Below, piece by piece: positions 23,094 to 32,182 of a stretch of DNA of 64,000 nt. Under the pieces are notes generated by a model that saw only the letters and a program-made list of their open reading frames with translations, searched no databases and was not told where the DNA came from. Position numbers and translations under genes: made by a program. The DNA is from Pseudogracilibacillus sp. (GTDB lineage Bacteria > Bacillota > Bacilli > Bacillales > Amphibacillaceae), in contig JAPFDT010000012.1 of NCBI GenBank assembly GCA_026169815.1, positions 62,001-126,000 on the forward strand, given 5' to 3'. Numbering within the stretch: position 1 is the stretch's first letter; the number at the start of each line of letters is the position of its first letter.

Positions 23094-25418
23094 TTATCGT
23101 TGAATAAACCGTTTAAAATAGCTGTCTTCTTTTGTGAAAAAATACTGTACTGCCCCATCCTCATCTGTCCGATAAATATGAACACCTGCTTCTTCTAAAG
23201 TTGTGATTGTTTCGCTTGTTGGATGTCCATACGTATTATTACGTCCTGCTGAAATTAATGCATAACTAGGATTCATTTGTTGTAACAATGATTTATTTGT
23301 TGATGTATTACTACCATGGTGCCCGACTTTCAACACATCTACTTGTAAATTTGGATATGTTTGTTCAATGGACTTTTCCGCTTCTTGTTCTGCATCACCC
23401 ATAAATATCCAATCTAATTCCCCTAACTCAGTAAGTAAAACTAAAGAATTTTCATTTGGATCATATTTATTTTCTTTTGGTGACAAAGCTTGAAAAGCGT
23501 GATCTTTTCGTTCAATTGTTTCATTAAAGCCCATTCGATATATTGGAATGTTATGTTTGTTCCAAATTGCTTCATTAACTTCATCTAATTCGTAAAAAGG
23601 ACTAATGATAATTTCATCCACTAAAAAATCTTCTAATGCATACCTTAAACTGCCAAAATGATCAACATGTTCGTGACTTAAAAACACTGTATCAATTTTT
23701 GTAATACCTTCTCCTAATAAATACGGTTTAATGACTTGATTATATGCTCTATCTGTTCCTTCAAAAGATGGAAAAGTAGCTGGTGTTCCCATATCAATAA
23801 AAAATACGCCTTCTCGATATGGTAATTCAATAACAAAAGCATCCCCTTGTCCGATATCAAGCATCGTCACGGAGCCCACTGGAGAAAAATATGGTCTGAT
23901 GACGAGTGCGATTATCAATCCTGTCATACATAACCCATACTGAAAAGCGCTATGAAGTTTTTTACTTTCTAATGCTTTCATTAACAAGACAAGTACTACA
24001 TAATAAATAATCGTCATGTAAAGGGATATTTCTCCAATAACAAATGGATAATCTAAATAGCGATCAATCCATTGAATAAATTGCAACATATGTTTATGAA
24101 TAAATATAAAAATCGAACCAAACGCTGAAATAATAAACGAGGGTAACCAATGAACGAGCATTAAGATAAATAAGGCTGGAATGACGAAAATAGAGAAGTA
24201 AGGTACGACGAACAAGTTAACTAAAATCGATAATGGTTGAAATATATGAAAATAATATAATTGTAAAGGTAAAATAATCATTTGCGATATGAAACTTATT
24301 TGCAATACTTTCATCGTATTAGATGCTGTTTGACTAATCCATGTTTGCGAAATAATTAAACCAAAGGTAACTGCAAAAGACAATTGAAATCCGATATGAT
24401 AGACAATGTATTTGTCATATAAAATAAGCGATAAAAACACGATACTTATGACATCAGTATAATTCAATTTCCAGTTTAATTTATTTAAAACAATAACTCC
24501 TAATACCATTAAGCTCGCTCGTAAAACAGATGGTTGTCCACCAGCAATTAAAGCATAAACTGGTAGAAAACAAATGACAACCCATTGTGCATTTTCTTTA
24601 GTAAATAAACCCGTCCGTACGAGTATGACATAAAGTAAGGCAACGACTATCCCGATATGTAAACCTGAAATCGCTAAAATATGAGATAAACTCCACCTTT
24701 GAAATATATCAATTACATCTTCATCAATAAGGCTATCATCTCCTAGAACTAAAGCATGTAACCATGACACAGTAGTATCATTAATATTGTTTAATGTGCT
24801 TTGTAATAACGTTGTACGCATTGAATATATGGAATCTAACAAACTGTAGCCTTCACACGTTATCTCGTCTAAAGAATGAATAATTAATTGATAGTTAATA
24901 CCTTGTTGTAATAAATAAGTTTGATAATCAAATTGATGAGGATTCGTTGCAGCGTCAGGCTTTACGATTTCTCCATGCAAAGTACAAGTTCCGCCTGAAA
25001 TAATGTGAGAAGCATGAGGTGGTGTATCATCTATAAAGTAAACAGCGAGCACATCTAACTGTGTGCTAGAGTCACGGAAAGTAAATTCTACCTTTTTACT
25101 CGTCTCTTTAACAGATGATTTTATTTGTCCTTGAAAAGTTGTTTGTTGTTCAATATAAGGATTAGTCGTCTGGATATCAGATGTTGCAGGAATGTATATG
25201 TAGAAGAAGCAGAAGGCAATAAAAGAGATGAATAATACAAATAGGGAGGTTTTCTTTTGAATATAGGACACAATCAACCAACCGAAAAATAAAATAAACA
25301 CGTAAAATTGTTCTGTTTGAATCGTAATAATAGCAATAACGACACTTAGCGCTACTAGATACCAATAATTTCGAATCATTATTTTATTCTTGCTTAATAA
25401 ACAAGAATGTATCCTCAC
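23094..25418 (-). CDS. comEC: ComEC/Rec2 DNA-uptake channel protein
   Basis: A 774-residue inner-membrane protein that carries single-stranded DNA across the membrane during transformation. The N-terminal part has transmembrane helices and a soluble OB-like domain; the central competence domain has many helices (LSHILAISGLHIGI); the C-terminal metallo-beta-lactamase-like domain has LDIGQGDAF, FLSHEHVDHFGS and VGHHGSNTS. GTG 25418 is preceded by AAGGA; ATG 25379 is an alternative without a site. Last gene of the comE operon. Confidence 0.94.
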   Translation of the reverse strand: MRIHSCLLSKNKIMIRNYWYLVALSVVIAIITIQTEQFYVFILFFGWLIVSYIQKKTSLFVLFISFIAFCFFYIYIPATSDIQTTNPYIEQQTTFQGQIKSSVKETSKKVEFTFRDSSTQLDVLAVYFIDDTPPHASHIISGGTCTLHGEIVKPDAATNPHQFDYQTYLLQQGINYQLIIHSLDEITCEGYSLLDSIYSMRTTLLQSTLNNINDTTVSWLHALVLGDDSLIDEDVIDIFQRWSLSHILAISGLHIGIVVALLYVILVRTGLFTKENAQWVVICFLPVYALIAGGQPSVLRASLMVLGVIVLNKLNWKLNYTDVISIVFLSLILYDKYIVYHIGFQLSFAVTFGLIISQTWISQTASNTMKVLQISFISQMIILPLQLYYFHIFQPLSILVNLFVVPYFSIFVIPALFILMLVHWLPSFIISAFGSIFIFIHKHMLQFIQWIDRYLDYPFVIGEISLYMTIIYYVVLVLLMKALESKKLHSAFQYGLCMTGLIIALVIRPYFSPVGSVTMLDIGQGDAFVIELPYREGVFFIDMGTPATFPSFEGTDRAYNQVIKPYLLGEGITKIDTVFLSHEHVDHFGSLRYALEDFLVDEIIISPFYELDEVNEAIWNKHNIPIYRMGFNETIERKDHAFQALSPKENKYDPNENSLVLLTELGELDWIFMGDAEQEAEKSIEQTYPNLQVDVLKVGHHGSNTSTNKSLLQQMNPSYALISAGRNNTYGHPTSETITTLEEAGVHIYRTDEDGAVQYFFTKEDSYFKRFIQR

Positions 25419-25443
25419 CTCTTTTCCTTAGCTGCCTCGTATT

Positions 25444-25893
25444 TTATTTTAATGATACCGTTACATCTGTTACTGCTATTTGTTCTGTCTCAATATTAGA
25501 TTCAGCAAATAACTGGACTGCTAAATCATGATTACGGTAATTGTGTTCATACACTACTTTCTTAACTCCTGCTTGAATAATTTGTTTTGTACACTGTAAA
25601 CAAGGAAAATGAGTAACATATAATGTTGTTTCATTTGTCGGTACACCAAATTTAGCGCATTGTAATAAAGCATTCGCTTCAGCATGGACTGTTCGGACAC
25701 AATGACCATCTACCATGTAACAACCATCATCAATGCAATGATCTCCGTCCGCTACACTACCATTATATCCACTTGCAATGATGCGATTTTCCCTCGCAAT
25801 TACTGCGCCAACCATTAATCTTGTACACGTACTTCTAAAAGAGACTAATTGCGCTTGAGCTAAAAAATATTGATCCCAATTGATTCGTTTCAT
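25444..25893 (-). CDS. comEB: ComEB, deoxycytidylate deaminase family protein
   Basis: A 149-residue zinc-dependent deaminase: HAEANALLQC holds the zinc His and catalytic Glu, and PCLQC the two zinc Cys residues. An extra Cys/His-rich insert (GDHCIDDGCYMVDGHC) is typical of dCMP deaminases. Converts dCMP to dUMP; its part in competence is minor. The ATG follows AGAGGGAACGAAGT. Between comEA and comEC. Confidence 0.94.
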   Translation of the reverse strand: MKRINWDQYFLAQAQLVSFRSTCTRLMVGAVIARENRIIASGYNGSVADGDHCIDDGCYMVDGHCVRTVHAEANALLQCAKFGVPTNETTLYVTHFPCLQCTKQIIQAGVKKVVYEHNYRNHDLAVQLFAESNIETEQIAVTDVTVSLK

Positions 25894-25928
25894 ACTTCGT
25901 TCCCTCTTTTCGTAATTTATCCATTAAA

Positions 25929-26561
25929 TCATGGCACAATAATATCATCTTTAAAATTTTCTAACGTTTTTTCTCCGATACCATTTACTTGTAAAACATC
26001 TTCTGCTGTTTGAAAAGCTCCATTTTCCTCACGGTAATCAATAATTGCTTGAGCTTTAGAAGGTCCAATGCCATTTAATGTTTCTAATTCTGTTTCTGTT
26101 GCTTCATTCAACTTAATTTTATCACCGGTATTTTCTGTCGTATTATTACTAGATGTTGCTTGAGATATACTTGCGATTTCTTCTAATGTTTCCCCTTTTT
26201 TTGGGATAATAATGACCATTTCATCTTGAAGTCGTTGTGCCAAGTTTATTTCGGTTTCATTTGCTTCCTTCGTAAATCCACCAGCTTGATTGATAAGATC
26301 ATGTATGCGGTCTCCTTCTTCCATTTCATAAATTCCTGGTGAAGTAACTGCTCCTTTGATATCTACCATCATTAGTGGAGAACTTTCTATTTCTTCTTCC
26401 GCAACAACTTCTTCTACCGGATCCTCTAGAGTAACCATTTCATCTGCTGAGTGAGCCGTATCTTTAGACGAGGAGCGCTCGACATTAACATAGATTAAAC
26501 CAATGATGATGCCAATTACGAGTAATACAATACCAATATAACGCTTAATTAAATAAATCAG
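25929..26561 (-). CDS. comEA: ComEA, competence DNA receptor (CTG start)
   Basis: A 210-residue membrane-anchored DNA receptor. Order: transmembrane anchor (about residues 8-25, YIGIVLLVIGIIIGLIYV), acidic linker, SLBB domain (VDIKGAVTSPGIYEM), a second linker, and two helix-hairpin-helix motifs (LNGIGPSKAQAI and VNGIGEKTLEN). The anchor is in frame only if translation starts at CTG 26561, just after AAGGATGTGA. The first standard start (ATG 26438) would lose the anchor. An ATG between site and CTG opens only a seven-codon frame. comER, usually divergent here, is absent. Confidence 0.9.
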   Translation of the reverse strand: MIYLIKRYIGIVLLVIGIIIGLIYVNVERSSSKDTAHSADEMVTLEDPVEEVVAEEEIESSPLMMVDIKGAVTSPGIYEMEEGDRIHDLINQAGGFTKEANETEINLAQRLQDEMVIIIPKKGETLEEIASISQATSSNNTTENTGDKIKLNEATETELETLNGIGPSKAQAIIDYREENGAFQTAEDVLQVNGIGEKTLENFKDDIIVP

Positions 26562-26655
26562 CTTTCATTCACATCCTTCATTGATGAAATGAAAACATAC
26601 AAAAGATATGTCTATTATAATCAGTTTCTAACTAAATGTAAAACTGCAAAAAAGA

Positions 26656-26695
26656 AAAAAGTAGTAGAGAAATTAACTTTCTCCCACTACTTTTT
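26656..26695 (-). terminator. Terminator after yqeM
   Basis: AAAAAGTAGT and ACTACTTTTT, with inner GAGAAA/TTTCTC, form a long stem overlapping the end of the yqeM gene. Confidence 0.7.
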
Positions 26696-27430
26696 AGCTA
26701 AAATAAATAATCGCTCACTATTTTCAAGTGAATTTTCGTTTTCTAATGTGAAATCAGCATAAATATTAATATTTGAAAACCCCACATTTTTTAAAATTGT
26801 TGTGTAAATAGCTATATCATATACCTTTTGGTGATGTATTTCATCGAAACGAACGTAGTGTTCTCCTACTCGTTGAAAAAACGTTAAATAATGATACATA
26901 TCCGTCTGTTCATCACCTTGTTCACATTCCCATATATACGATAATTCATCCGTCACATCAACGAAAGTATTGCCTATTAAAAATTCATTTGCATAATGAG
27001 GAGCATGGATATCAAATACAAATAAACCATCGTCATTTAAACTATGATAAACTCGTTCACATACACTTTCTATATCAGTCTTACTCGTTATATAGTTCAT
27101 TACATCACAGTAACTTACACATAAGTCAATGTTTGAAAATCCGGTTAATTCCGTTATATCTTGTTTGATCCAAGAAATTGGTAACTGATTTTCTGTTGAT
27201 TTTACCATCGCTTGACTCAACATTTCTGATGATTTATCAACACCTGTGATAGTATAACCTTTTTCAGCTAAACGAATAGTTACTTCACCTGTACCACAAC
27301 CAAGATCAAGTACTGAATTAATTTGCTTATTTGCATGTGTAATAATCTCTTCTGTAAACTCCGCCCACTCATCGTAGGGAGCATGTGTCATTAATTCATC
27401 ATAAATCGAAGCAAAACCAGTGTAGGACAT
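26687..27430 (-). CDS. yqeM: YqeM-like SAM-dependent methyltransferase
   Basis: A 247-residue class I methyltransferase. SAM motif I is VLDLGCGTGEVTIRLAEKG (about 41-59), followed by ITGVDKSSEML and DLCVSYCDVMNYI. Substrate unknown. The ATG directly follows the rsfS stop, with GGAG upstream, in the conserved yqeG-to-comE cluster. Confidence 0.88.
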   Translation of the reverse strand: MSYTGFASIYDELMTHAPYDEWAEFTEEIITHANKQINSVLDLGCGTGEVTIRLAEKGYTITGVDKSSEMLSQAMVKSTENQLPISWIKQDITELTGFSNIDLCVSYCDVMNYITSKTDIESVCERVYHSLNDDGLFVFDIHAPHYANEFLIGNTFVDVTDELSYIWECEQGDEQTDMYHYLTFFQRVGEHYVRFDEIHHQKVYDIAIYTTILKNVGFSNINIYADFTLENENSLENSERLFILAKK

Positions 27431-27769
27431 TTAATTTTCTCCGACAGATACTTCATCAGCATCTCCCCAGAGACGTTCTAAATTATAATATCCACGTTCT
27501 TCTTCATGGAAAATATGACAAACAATACCACCTGCATCAAGTAAAATCCAACGCGCTTGTTCAAAACCTTCCATACGTTCAATATTAATACCTTCTTCTT
27601 CTAAGGCATCCTTTACCGAGCGAGCAATAGCCTGTACTTGACGCTCATTACTCCCTTGACAAATAACGTAATAATCTGCCAATGGTGTTAAGTTTTGCAT
27701 ATTCAATACCGTACAATCTTCCGCTTTTCTATCTTCACACGCTTCTACTACTGTTTCTAATAATTTCAA
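27431..27769 (-). CDS. rsfS: Ribosomal silencing factor RsfS
   Basis: A 112-residue protein of the Iojap/RsfS family, which binds uL14 on the large subunit and blocks subunit joining in starvation. Landmarks: DYYVICQGSNERQVQAIA, then WILLDAGGIVCHIFHEEERGYYNLERLW. TTG start at 27769 after AGGAGGAAGATAA. Follows yqeK as in Bacillus. Confidence 0.94.
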   Translation of the reverse strand: MKLLETVVEACEDRKAEDCTVLNMQNLTPLADYYVICQGSNERQVQAIARSVKDALEEEGINIERMEGFEQARWILLDAGGIVCHIFHEEERGYYNLERLWGDADEVSVGEN

Positions 27770-27781
27770 ATTATCTTCCTC

Positions 27782-28342
27782 CTAATATTTTTTTGTCCAT
27801 TCATTGTAAGCTGCCCATGAATCAGGATGAATCACAGCATCTTGTGTCATTAAGTACATGATTGTATTTTTGATAGCTATTCTCGCTGCTTCATAAATAT
27901 TTTCATTAGCAAGTGCTCGAACTTCTTCTACTCCAGGCATCGTTCTTGCTGGCTCAATATAGTCTGCAACAAATACGATCAGTTCAAGTAAACCCATATT
28001 AGGGTGTCCTGTTGTATGATAATAGATTGCTCGTATAATTTCTGTATCATCTACTAAATTAGTTACGGACAATTCTTTAGCCGCAACAGGTCCATGCCAT
28101 AATTCATGATGATATTCACCTAAGGATTGCGTCAGCTCATATTGTTGTAATTTAGCTTGCAATTTAGTAGGTGATTGACATTTTGCATAATCATGTAACA
28201 AACTTGCTAGAACAACTCTTTCAAGTGGGGCTTGATGTGTAATTGCTAATTTTTTTGCTGTTTCTGCAACACGTAATGAATGTTCATATCGTTTATCATC
28301 TAATGATTGACGAATCAATTCTATAGCTTCTTGTTCATTCAT
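27782..28342 (-). CDS. yqeK: YqeK, HD-domain nucleotide hydrolase
   Basis: A 186-residue HD phosphohydrolase; YqeK homologues hydrolyse diadenosine tetraphosphate symmetrically. Metal ligands are in RYEHSLRVAETA, SLLHDYAKC and HHELWHGPVAA, followed by YHTTGHPNMG and FVADYIEPAR. Start at ATG 28342 after AAAGGATGA, overlapping the nadD stop; ATG 28354 lies inside that ribosome site. Adjacent to nadD and rsfS. Confidence 0.92.
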   Translation of the reverse strand: MNEQEAIELIRQSLDDKRYEHSLRVAETAKKLAITHQAPLERVVLASLLHDYAKCQSPTKLQAKLQQYELTQSLGEYHHELWHGPVAAKELSVTNLVDDTEIIRAIYYHTTGHPNMGLLELIVFVADYIEPARTMPGVEEVRALANENIYEAARIAIKNTIMYLMTQDAVIHPDSWAAYNEWTKKY

Positions 28343-28898
28343 ACAAACACTCATCCTTTATATATTGATATACATTAAGTGGTACAAAAAATTTAAATGG
28401 TTCATCATTGTTAATGCGTTGTTTTATATCCCTTGATGAAATATCTAATTCTGGAACTTCGACTTCTAATATAGAATAGTCTGTTTGCATACTGTAATGA
28501 GGTCGTTTTACTCCAACAAACTGTACTAATGTCATTAATTCATCAATTTGATTCCAATTTGGTAAATATTCGACCATATCTGCACCAATAATAAAATAAA
28601 ACGACGTATTAGGGTGACGTTCTTGTAACAGTTTAATTGTATCGATTGTATAAGACTTTCCCGAACGTTCCATTTCGATTGTATTTACCATAAAATAAGA
28701 CGTATGTGCTAATGCCTTTTTAAGCATGGTTATTCTATGATCATTATTCGACATAGCCTGTTGCTTATGCGGAGGCTCATTTGTTGGGATAAACCATACT
28801 TCATCTAATTGACATGCATGTTTTACTTCATCTGCAATCATTAAATGTCCATTGTGTGGTGGATCAAACGTACCTCCTAGTATTCCGATTCGTTTCAT
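28335..28898 (-). CDS. nadD: Nicotinate-nucleotide adenylyltransferase
   Basis: A 187-residue enzyme making deamido-NAD from nicotinate mononucleotide and ATP. The nucleotidyltransferase motif is GGTFDPPHNGHL (about 8-19) and the second motif is ISSRDIKQRI near the C-terminus. The ATG follows ATAGGTGATGAC. In the cluster between yhbY and yqeK. Confidence 0.96.
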   Translation of the reverse strand: MKRIGILGGTFDPPHNGHLMIADEVKHACQLDEVWFIPTNEPPHKQQAMSNNDHRITMLKKALAHTSYFMVNTIEMERSGKSYTIDTIKLLQERHPNTSFYFIIGADMVEYLPNWNQIDELMTLVQFVGVKRPHYSMQTDYSILEVEVPELDISSRDIKQRINNDEPFKFFVPLNVYQYIKDECLYE

Positions 28899-28906
28899 GT
28901 CATCAC

Positions 28907-29200
28907 CTATTTGGGCAAAATGATTTCTTTATGTTCAATGGACTCTTTGTAAAACACAATATTATTTCCAATGATTTGCACAATATGAGCATCTGTTGCT
29001 TCCGCTATTGTTTCTGCAACGACATCTTTATCTTCTAAACAATTTTGCAATACTTTTACTTTAATTAATTCACGTTTTTCTAATGTTTCTCTAATTTGTT
29101 CGACCATATTTTCCGTTACACCACTTTTACCAACTTGAAAAAGTGGTTTCTCGTGGTGAGCTTGTGATCGTAAAAATCGTTTCTGTTTACCTGTTAACAT
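28907..29200 (-). CDS. yhbY: YhbY-type CRM-domain RNA-binding protein
   Basis: A 97-residue CRM-domain protein: LTGKQKRFLRSQAHHEKPLF, VGKSGVTENMVEQI, then LIKVKVL and IVQIIGNNIVFYK. The family associates with pre-50S ribosomes. The ATG at 29200 follows GGAAGGTTGATAATT. Between aroE and nadD as in Bacillus. Confidence 0.94.
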   Translation of the reverse strand: MLTGKQKRFLRSQAHHEKPLFQVGKSGVTENMVEQIRETLEKRELIKVKVLQNCLEDKDVVAETIAEATDAHIVQIIGNNIVFYKESIEHKEIILPK

Positions 29201-29205
29201 AATTA

Positions 29206-30039
29206 TCAACCTTCCAATACTTGTTGTAGTGCGTCATCTAATTGATCCATATTAGGATGTAAATCTGTCCATATTTCATAAGCATATTGTGCTTGATATA
29301 ATAACATAGTATGCCCGAAATGGATATTCGCCCCTAATTCCTTGGCATCGTGTAATAATTGTGTCATTAGTGGTTGATAAACAATATCGCTCACTATAAC
29401 ATCCTTTTTAAGTTGTTTTAAAGAGATGATTACTTCATGTATATTCGGTTTCATACCGACTGATGAAGTATTAATAATAATATCGTATTCTATACTATTA
29501 TTTTCAGCTTCCTCTCTTGTAATTGCCTTACTTGTTGCATGATGTTGTGTTAATGTTTGTGCTTTTTCAATTGTTCGATTCGCAATCGTTATATTATCAT
29601 AATCATTTTCAATGAGTGCTTGATAAATTCCTTTTGTTGCTCCGCCAGCACCTAATATTAAAATAGACTTATCTTTAGTAGCCGTTATATAAGGATATTT
29701 ACTTTCTAAAGCCCGTACATACCCAATACCATCAGTATTATAGCCAATCCACTGTCCATCTTTACATAATACAGTATTAACTGCTCCAATTTTTTCTGCA
29801 TAAGCATCCATTTCATCTAAGTAAGGTATAATTTTCTCCTTATATGGTGCAGTTATATTAAAACCATCCAATTGTTGTTGTTTTAAATTATCCATTTCGG
29901 CTGCAAAATCTGCTTCAGGATGTATTTCGTATATGTCATATGTCCCTGTTACGTTAGTTCGCTTTAAAAATTGCTCGTGAATCCATGGTGATAATGAATG
30001 TTGAATTGGATAACCAATTAAGCCAAATGAAAAACTCAT
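29206..30039 (-). CDS. aroE: Shikimate dehydrogenase
   Basis: A 277-residue NADPH-dependent enzyme of aromatic amino-acid synthesis. GLIGYPIQHSLSP binds shikimate, NITAPYKEKI holds the catalytic Lys, YNTDGIGYV the Asp, and LILGAGGATKGI is the nucleotide-binding loop. ATG 30039 was chosen after AAAGGGGATAAAA. The frame overlaps the end of yqeH by a few bases. Confidence 0.95.
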   Translation of the reverse strand: MSFSFGLIGYPIQHSLSPWIHEQFLKRTNVTGTYDIYEIHPEADFAAEMDNLKQQQLDGFNITAPYKEKIIPYLDEMDAYAEKIGAVNTVLCKDGQWIGYNTDGIGYVRALESKYPYITATKDKSILILGAGGATKGIYQALIENDYDNITIANRTIEKAQTLTQHHATSKAITREEAENNSIEYDIIINTSSVGMKPNIHEVIISLKQLKKDVIVSDIVYQPLMTQLLHDAKELGANIHFGHTMLLYQAQYAYEIWTDLHPNMDQLDDALQQVLEG

Positions 30040-30052
30040 CTTTTTATCCCCT

Positions 30053-31153
30053 TTATCTAAATGATTCTCTAATTGAAACTGCAAGTCCTCTTGGCATATG
30101 AACTTCGATTGTTATATCTGCATCTAAAACAGTTATCCAACCGAGTCCTGGAAATACAATATCTGTATTCGGTTTTTCTATCCGGTAAGCACTTTTCACT
30201 AATTCTGGTAACGTCTCTTTAGTTTCTTCGTTCGGTGGTTGTAATAATTCACCAACTTGACGTTCATATAATTGATCAGCATTGTCGAGTTTTGTGCGGT
30301 GAAGATGAATCCGATTAGAGAAATAACAAACAAATGACTGTTTATCTCCTTTTATAAAATCAAATCGCGCCAATCCACCAACAAACAAAGTCTGTTGATC
30401 ATGTAATTGATAGTTACGTGCTTTAATTTCTTTATTTGGTGTAATTAACTTTAAGTCATCTTTTGAAACATAATGTGCCATTTGTGCTGGATTAATAATT
30501 CCAGGAGTATCTACTAATGCACTTTCGTCATCTAACGGAATTGAGATAAAACCTAATGTTGTTCCTGGAAAGTAAGATGTTGTAATCATATTTTTTTCGC
30601 CGGTAGAACGTTGAATGAATTGATTTATAAACGTCGATTTTCCTACGTTAGTTACTCCAACAACGTGGATGTCTTTACCATTTCTTGCTGTATCCATAGA
30701 AATAGCTAATTCATCTAAACCGTCTCCTTTAACAGAAGAAACTAAATAAACATCCATTACTTTCAAGCCTACTTCTTTTGCTCGTCTTAACAACCAGTTT
30801 TTCAATTGTCCCTTATTTGTCGATTTAGGTAATAAATCCACTTTATTACCAACTAATATAATTGGATTATTTCCAACGATACGAACTAAGTTTTCTAATA
30901 ATGTACCGTCAACATCAAAAATATCAATTAAATGGATGATTAAACTGTCTGTTTGTCGAATCGTACTAACAAGTTGTAAAAAATCATCACTATTTAAATC
31001 TACGGTTTCATTTTTGTTATAGTGTCTTAATTTAAAACACCGCTGACAAAGTACATCTTCATTTTTAAGTGAAGATGGTGGTGCATAACCAATTGCTGAT
31101 TTATCATCGGTTTGTATTGTAGCTCCGCAACCTAAACATACTAATTCGTTCAT
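30053..31153 (-). CDS. yqeH: YqeH, circularly permuted ribosome-assembly GTPase
   Basis: A 366-residue GTPase needed for 30S assembly. An N-terminal zinc finger has CLGCG and CQRCFKLRHY. The G motifs are permuted: NKVDLLP (G4) first, then GVTNVGKSTF (G1) and DTPGI (G3). The C-terminal domain is of the RNA-binding type. The ATG follows GAGGAGAGTAATGG. Between yqeG and aroE. Confidence 0.95.
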   Translation of the reverse strand: MNELVCLGCGATIQTDDKSAIGYAPPSSLKNEDVLCQRCFKLRHYNKNETVDLNSDDFLQLVSTIRQTDSLIIHLIDIFDVDGTLLENLVRIVGNNPIILVGNKVDLLPKSTNKGQLKNWLLRRAKEVGLKVMDVYLVSSVKGDGLDELAISMDTARNGKDIHVVGVTNVGKSTFINQFIQRSTGEKNMITTSYFPGTTLGFISIPLDDESALVDTPGIINPAQMAHYVSKDDLKLITPNKEIKARNYQLHDQQTLFVGGLARFDFIKGDKQSFVCYFSNRIHLHRTKLDNADQLYERQVGELLQPPNEETKETLPELVKSAYRIEKPNTDIVFPGLGWITVLDADITIEVHMPRGLAVSIRESFR

Positions 31154-31674
31154 TTATCCATTACTCTCCTCTTTAACTTTCCTTTTCGGTAAAAATGGTT
31201 CAAAATCATTCGTTCGACATTTCGATTAAATGTCGTTATTTTTGCGTCATTTGTAACAAGTGGATCGACAAGGATTGTATAATAACCTGCACGATTTCCG
31301 CCTAAAATATCAGTTAACAATTGATCGCCAATGACGGCAATTTCCCACTTCTCTAATTCCATTTGTTTGCGTGCTCGTTCAAATGCATGACCTAATGGTT
31401 TTCTAGCCTTATAAATATAAGGAGTATCTAAAGGGTCAGCAAACAATGTGACACGTTCTTTATTATTATTTGAAAAAATCGTTACTTTAATGTTAGCAGC
31501 TTTCATTTCTTCCAACCAATTAATAACTTCTTCTGTCGCATGTGCAACGTCCCATGGAACGAGCGTATTATCTACATCTACAATAATGCCTTTTATATTA
31601 TTGTCCTGAAGAAATTTAGGCTTAATTTCAAATGGTTTACAAACTTGTTTATTTGGTAAAAATAAGTTTAACAC
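31150..31674 (-). CDS. yqeG: YqeG, HAD-family phosphatase
   Basis: A 174-residue HAD IIIA phosphatase. The nucleophile motif is IIVDVDNTLVPWD (about 31-43); motif III and IV are in ARKPLGHAF and VIGDQLLTDILGGNRAG. GTG 31674 chosen after AGAGGTGAGTTC. First gene of the yqeG-yqeH-aroE cluster. Physiological substrate unknown. Confidence 0.92.
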   Translation of the reverse strand: MLNLFLPNKQVCKPFEIKPKFLQDNNIKGIIVDVDNTLVPWDVAHATEEVINWLEEMKAANIKVTIFSNNNKERVTLFADPLDTPYIYKARKPLGHAFERARKQMELEKWEIAVIGDQLLTDILGGNRAGYYTILVDPLVTNDAKITTFNRNVERMILNHFYRKGKLKRRVMDK

Positions 31675-32062
31675 GAACTCACCTCTAATAATCTCTACAA
31701 AATTCACTTACTCATCTATTATAAAGATAATCTCGGCTTTTGTATATATTTGTCTATTTTTTGTCGTAAATACAATATTGTTAATTTCCTCATTTTCTCT
31801 TTAAAGTAGTGACTTTGTGAAGGATTTTATCATTATTCCGACCTTTCGATATTTAAAAAACGTTCGACAAATTTTACTTGCCTTATTTTTTGTGTATATC
31901 TTCACTCACATTTTCAGCTTTATCTGACAACACTTTTCGACGTTATTCACACTATATCAACAACTTATAAACATGCCATTGTGCATAAGTAGGTAGTTGT
32001 TCGTGTTATATATTCATGATAAATTACATATACAATATGAAATCGTAAAGGAGTTTATGATA
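31675..32062. promoter_or_regulatory. sda upstream region with DnaA boxes
   Basis: The 388-bp gap between divergent yqeG and sda. TTATTCACA (31943-31951) and, on the other strand, TTATGCACA (31988-31980) both fit the DnaA box TTATNCACA; TTATAAACA (31965-31973) is one base off. In Bacillus subtilis DnaA controls sda through boxes in its promoter region. Confidence 0.75.
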
Positions 32063-32182
32063 ATGGATTTCTTATCTGATACCTTACTGTTAGAAGCATA
32101 TAAGAAAGCTGTGGAATTACAATTAAATGAAGATTTTATTTCATTAATAAAAGAAGAACTAGTTAAAAGAGCTTTAGATTAA
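32063..32182 (+). CDS. sda: Sda, sporulation histidine-kinase inhibitor
   Basis: A 39-residue helical hairpin protein (LSDTLLLEAYKKAVELQ, then NEDFISLIKEELVKRAL) that matches Sda, the checkpoint protein that blocks KinA when replication is disturbed. B. subtilis Sda is 46 residues; the tail is shorter here. ATG 32063 is 9 nt after AAAGGAG; ATG 32057 is too close. DnaA boxes lie about 80-120 bp upstream. Confidence 0.88.
   Translation: MDFLSDTLLLEAYKKAVELQLNEDFISLIKEELVKRALD

Noticed and set aside
31997-32062. Longer N-terminus for sda
   Set aside because: The frame is open upstream but the only good ribosome site, AAAGGAG, points to ATG 32063 and Sda proteins are short.
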